From contig NZ_OESS01000003.1 in the NCBI RefSeq assembly GCF_900240285.1, forward strand, positions 186,001 to 250,000: a DNA stretch of 64,000 bases, given 5' to 3'. Origin of the DNA: Halobacillus sp. Marseille-P3879 (GTDB taxonomy: Bacteria > Bacillota > Bacilli > Bacillales > Halobacillaceae). A model generated the notes under the pieces. It was not told where the DNA came from and made no database searches. It worked only from the letters and a program-made list of their open reading frames with translations. Positions 62,917-64,000 of the stretch are shown one piece after another. How positions within the stretch are numbered: the stretch's first letter is position 1; each line of letters starts with the position of its first letter. Made by a program: the position numbers and the translations under genes.

Positions 62917-63138
62917 TCACTCTTTTAAAGACACTAACTGCTTACCCGAGATTTCCTCATGGACACGTTTATACGCTAGCTCAAGGTTTTCAAGTTCCTG
63001 GTTACGGCCGTCCTGGCTGATAATATCCTCTTTTATTTGTGAGTAAGTCGTTTCAAGTGAATGGGGAATAAAAGAAAATAAGTGGTTCATGACACAAGAT
63101 TTGAACTGATTTACGTAATCCTCAATTGAAATGGTCAA
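62917..63138 (-). CDS. small protein of unknown function at the head of the methylcitrate operon
   Basis: 73 residues from a TTG with AGAGGTG 7 nt upstream. The protein is charged and helical (HSLETTYSQIKEDIISQDGRNQELENLELAYKRVHEEISG) with no membrane segment or metal motif. No family is recognised. It sits between the riboswitch terminator and prpC, so it would be co-expressed with the pathway. It could be a regulator or assembly partner, or simply a leader protein. Confidence 0.55.
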   Translation of the reverse strand: MTISIEDYVNQFKSCVMNHLFSFIPHSLETTYSQIKEDIISQDGRNQELENLELAYKRVHEEISGKQLVSLKE

Positions 63139-63173
63139 ATATATACACCTCTAGTCAAATAGAAATGAAGACA

Positions 63174-63203
63174 ATAAAAAAACAACTTCGTAGAGAAGTT
63201 GTT
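63174..63203 (-). terminator. riboswitch-controlled terminator
   Basis: On the minus strand AACAACTTC-TCTAC-GAAGTTGTT is followed by TTTTTTTATTG. It lies between the cobalamin aptamer and the first open frame, the normal expression platform for transcription control. Confidence 0.88.
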
Positions 63204-63311
63204 AAGTTGAGATCACAGCTATCCAGAGAGAGCAGGACTCATAATACACACTTGTCCATACTCTTTCTACTCGCACTTAACACCCCCTATCCTCGTAGGT
63301 ATTGATGTTCG

Positions 63312-63490
63312 TTGAGACAGGCAGGTCTCCTGGCTTATGATCAACGCTCCCTGGATCCTTCCCACTCTCACTACTGGCGAGAACAGTGGCATTCCAGTTC
63401 GCTCCCAAATACAGTTGCGGGACAGCATCGGATTATCACCGATTTCCCTTTTAAGCAGATAAACGCGAATACCGTTTATCTGTACCTGAA
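63312..63490 (-). ncRNA. cobalamin riboswitch
   Basis: On the minus strand the conserved boxes appear in order: GGTAC, a 10-bp hairpin (CAGATAAACG...CGTTTATCTG), TTAAAAGGGAA, GGTG-ATAATCC, GCTGTCCCGCAACTGT, GCCACTG, GTGGGAAGG, and the B12 box region AAGCCAGGAGACCTGCC (63320-63336). It is an AdoCbl-class-like aptamer. With the terminator at 63174-63203 it should turn off the downstream genes when cobalamin is plentiful. The downstream genes are a small unknown protein and prpC-prpD-prpB. Confidence 0.95.
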
Positions 63491-63518
63491 TCAAAAACGT
63501 ATTCAGTTTGACTTTTTC

Positions 63519-63547
63519 AATATAACAAAAATTTTGAAAATAAACAA
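63519..63547 (-). promoter_or_regulatory. sigma-A promoter of the riboswitch/methylcitrate unit
   Basis: On the minus strand TTGTTT, a 17-nt spacer, and TATATT precede the aptamer by about 25 nt. Confidence 0.65.
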
Positions 63548-63668
63548 ATATTTCTATTATTGAACCTTTGAGAGGTTAAAAGTTGTTTGTAAATAAATTT
63601 TTTGAAATTTATTAATATTTTATATTTACACGGTCGATTATCATGTTGTATATTTATCATACAAATTA

Positions 63669-63682
63669 TGATAGCGCTTTCT
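63669..63682 (+). promoter_or_regulatory. cre site before the symporter gene
   Basis: TGATAGCGCTTTCT matches the CcpA consensus except for the last base and lies 25 nt before the start. Confidence 0.55.
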
Positions 63683-63707
63683 TTTTTAGCGTTAAGGAGG
63701 TAAGAAA

Positions 63708-64000
63708 TTGTCCATATGGGATTTGGCCATTGATGTAGGATTGATTTCAGTTTTATTGTTAGTTGGAGTGATATTACGGGCAAAAATTAAAATCGTACAA
63801 AAGTTGTTTATTCCAGCTAGTATCATAGCTGGAGTGGCGGGGTTGACTTTTGGACCTAATGGATTTGATCTGCTGCCTTTTTCGAGTCTTGTGAGTGATT
63901 ATCCAACCGTATTGATTGCTGTTATTTTTGGTGCGATTCCAATTGGAGCGGCTAAAGTAAATTGGAAGAAAACGTTTGGACGAGTAAGAAATATGTGGAT
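63708..64000 (+). CDS. sodium:glutamate symporter (GltS)-like, N-terminal part cut by window edge
   Basis: A TTG start with AAGGAGG 7 nt upstream opens a frame that runs off the window (97 codons seen). It begins with membrane helices: WDLAIDVGLISVLLLVGVILRAKI, then LFIPASIIAGVAGLTFGPNGFDLLPF, then YPTVLIAVIFGAIPIGAAKVNW. The IPASIIAG and GPNG elements suit the GltS family of sodium-coupled dicarboxylate carriers. A cre site lies upstream. The substrate cannot be fixed from this part. Confidence 0.7.
   Translation, partial: MSIWDLAIDVGLISVLLLVGVILRAKIKIVQKLFIPASIIAGVAGLTFGPNGFDLLPFSSLVSDYPTVLIAVIFGAIPIGAAKVNWKKTFGRVRNMW

Noticed and set aside
63267-63494. A 75-codon minus-strand frame
   Set aside because: It coincides with the cobalamin aptamer, whose conserved boxes explain the sequence.
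1-64000. CRISPR arrays, tRNA or rRNA genes, insertion sequences, prophage
   Set aside because: No regular repeat-spacer pattern, cloverleaf, transposase or phage gene was recognised by reading; a dedicated search could still find small items.

Overview
The window looks like a chromosomal segment of a moderately halophilic, low-GC Gram-positive bacterium of the Bacillaceae (Halobacillus/Virgibacillus type). The evidence is strong AGGAGG-type ribosome binding sites with ATG, GTG and TTG starts, many intrinsic terminators, cre-like sites, a T-box, a sigma-B-type promoter, Zur boxes, rather acidic proteins, and glycine betaine and proline synthesis genes. The genus is inferred. No tRNA, rRNA, CRISPR array, phage or transposase gene was seen.

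Layout. 1-1.4 kb: end of an inositol catabolic locus (3' end of iolA, then iolE). 1.7-5.6 kb: a tRNA-dihydrouridine synthase on the minus strand, a general-stress flavin-fold protein behind a sigma-B-type promoter, and a membrane-anchored family 3 glycosidase with an extra N-terminal domain. 5.8-8.1 kb: a class-III aminotransferase with its RpiR-type regulator. 8.4-11.4 kb: a cadCA metal-efflux operon whose ATPase carries five evenly spaced Cys-Cys pairs. 11.5-22.7 kb: a carbohydrate catabolic island with an AraC regulator, three Gfo/Idh/MocA oxidoreductases, a DUF993 aldolase-like protein, a xylose-isomerase-like TIM barrel, a TRAP transporter and an MFS permease. 22.9-25.8 kb: two AT-rich tandem paralogues resembling surface-polysaccharide enzymes. 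26-29.3 kb: choline to glycine betaine (gbsA and a betA-type dehydrogenase). 29.7-32.8 kb: a 23S rRNA uracil methyltransferase and a T-box-controlled proB. 33.1-35.8 kb: a broken sulfatase gene and two more Gfo/Idh/MocA enzymes. 36.2-43.3 kb: prolyl 4-hydroxylase, topoisomerase III, alanyl-tRNA editing protein, small conserved proteins, and a secreted protein of four NlpC/P60-like units of which only one keeps the catalytic residues. 43.7-49.2 kb: a remnant response regulator and, on the minus strand, a complete LnrJKLMN-type two-component/ABC exporter cluster. 49.5-57.4 kb: a zinc-starvation island. 57.5-63.7 kb: a membrane phosphodiesterase, the methylcitrate operon (prpC-prpD-prpB) behind a cobalamin riboswitch, and the start of a GltS-type symporter.

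Two regions stand out. (1) The island at 49.5-57.4 kb begins with a perfect palindromic Zur box and has a second box inside it. It joins three COG0523 metallochaperone GTPases, a SufU paralogue, a CzcO-like flavoprotein with a Cys-rich tail, a FeoB-like GTPase-permease with a Cys-rich gate, and a dCTP deaminase that could bypass zinc-dependent dCMP deaminase. It reads as a zinc acquisition, allocation and sparing programme with an unassigned FeoB-like transporter at its centre. (2) A cobalamin riboswitch followed by an intrinsic terminator leads into the methylcitrate operon. This suggests that B12 status chooses between the B12-dependent methylmalonyl-CoA route and the B12-independent methylcitrate route for propionyl-CoA.

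All functional calls rest on motif recognition by eye; no database search was possible.
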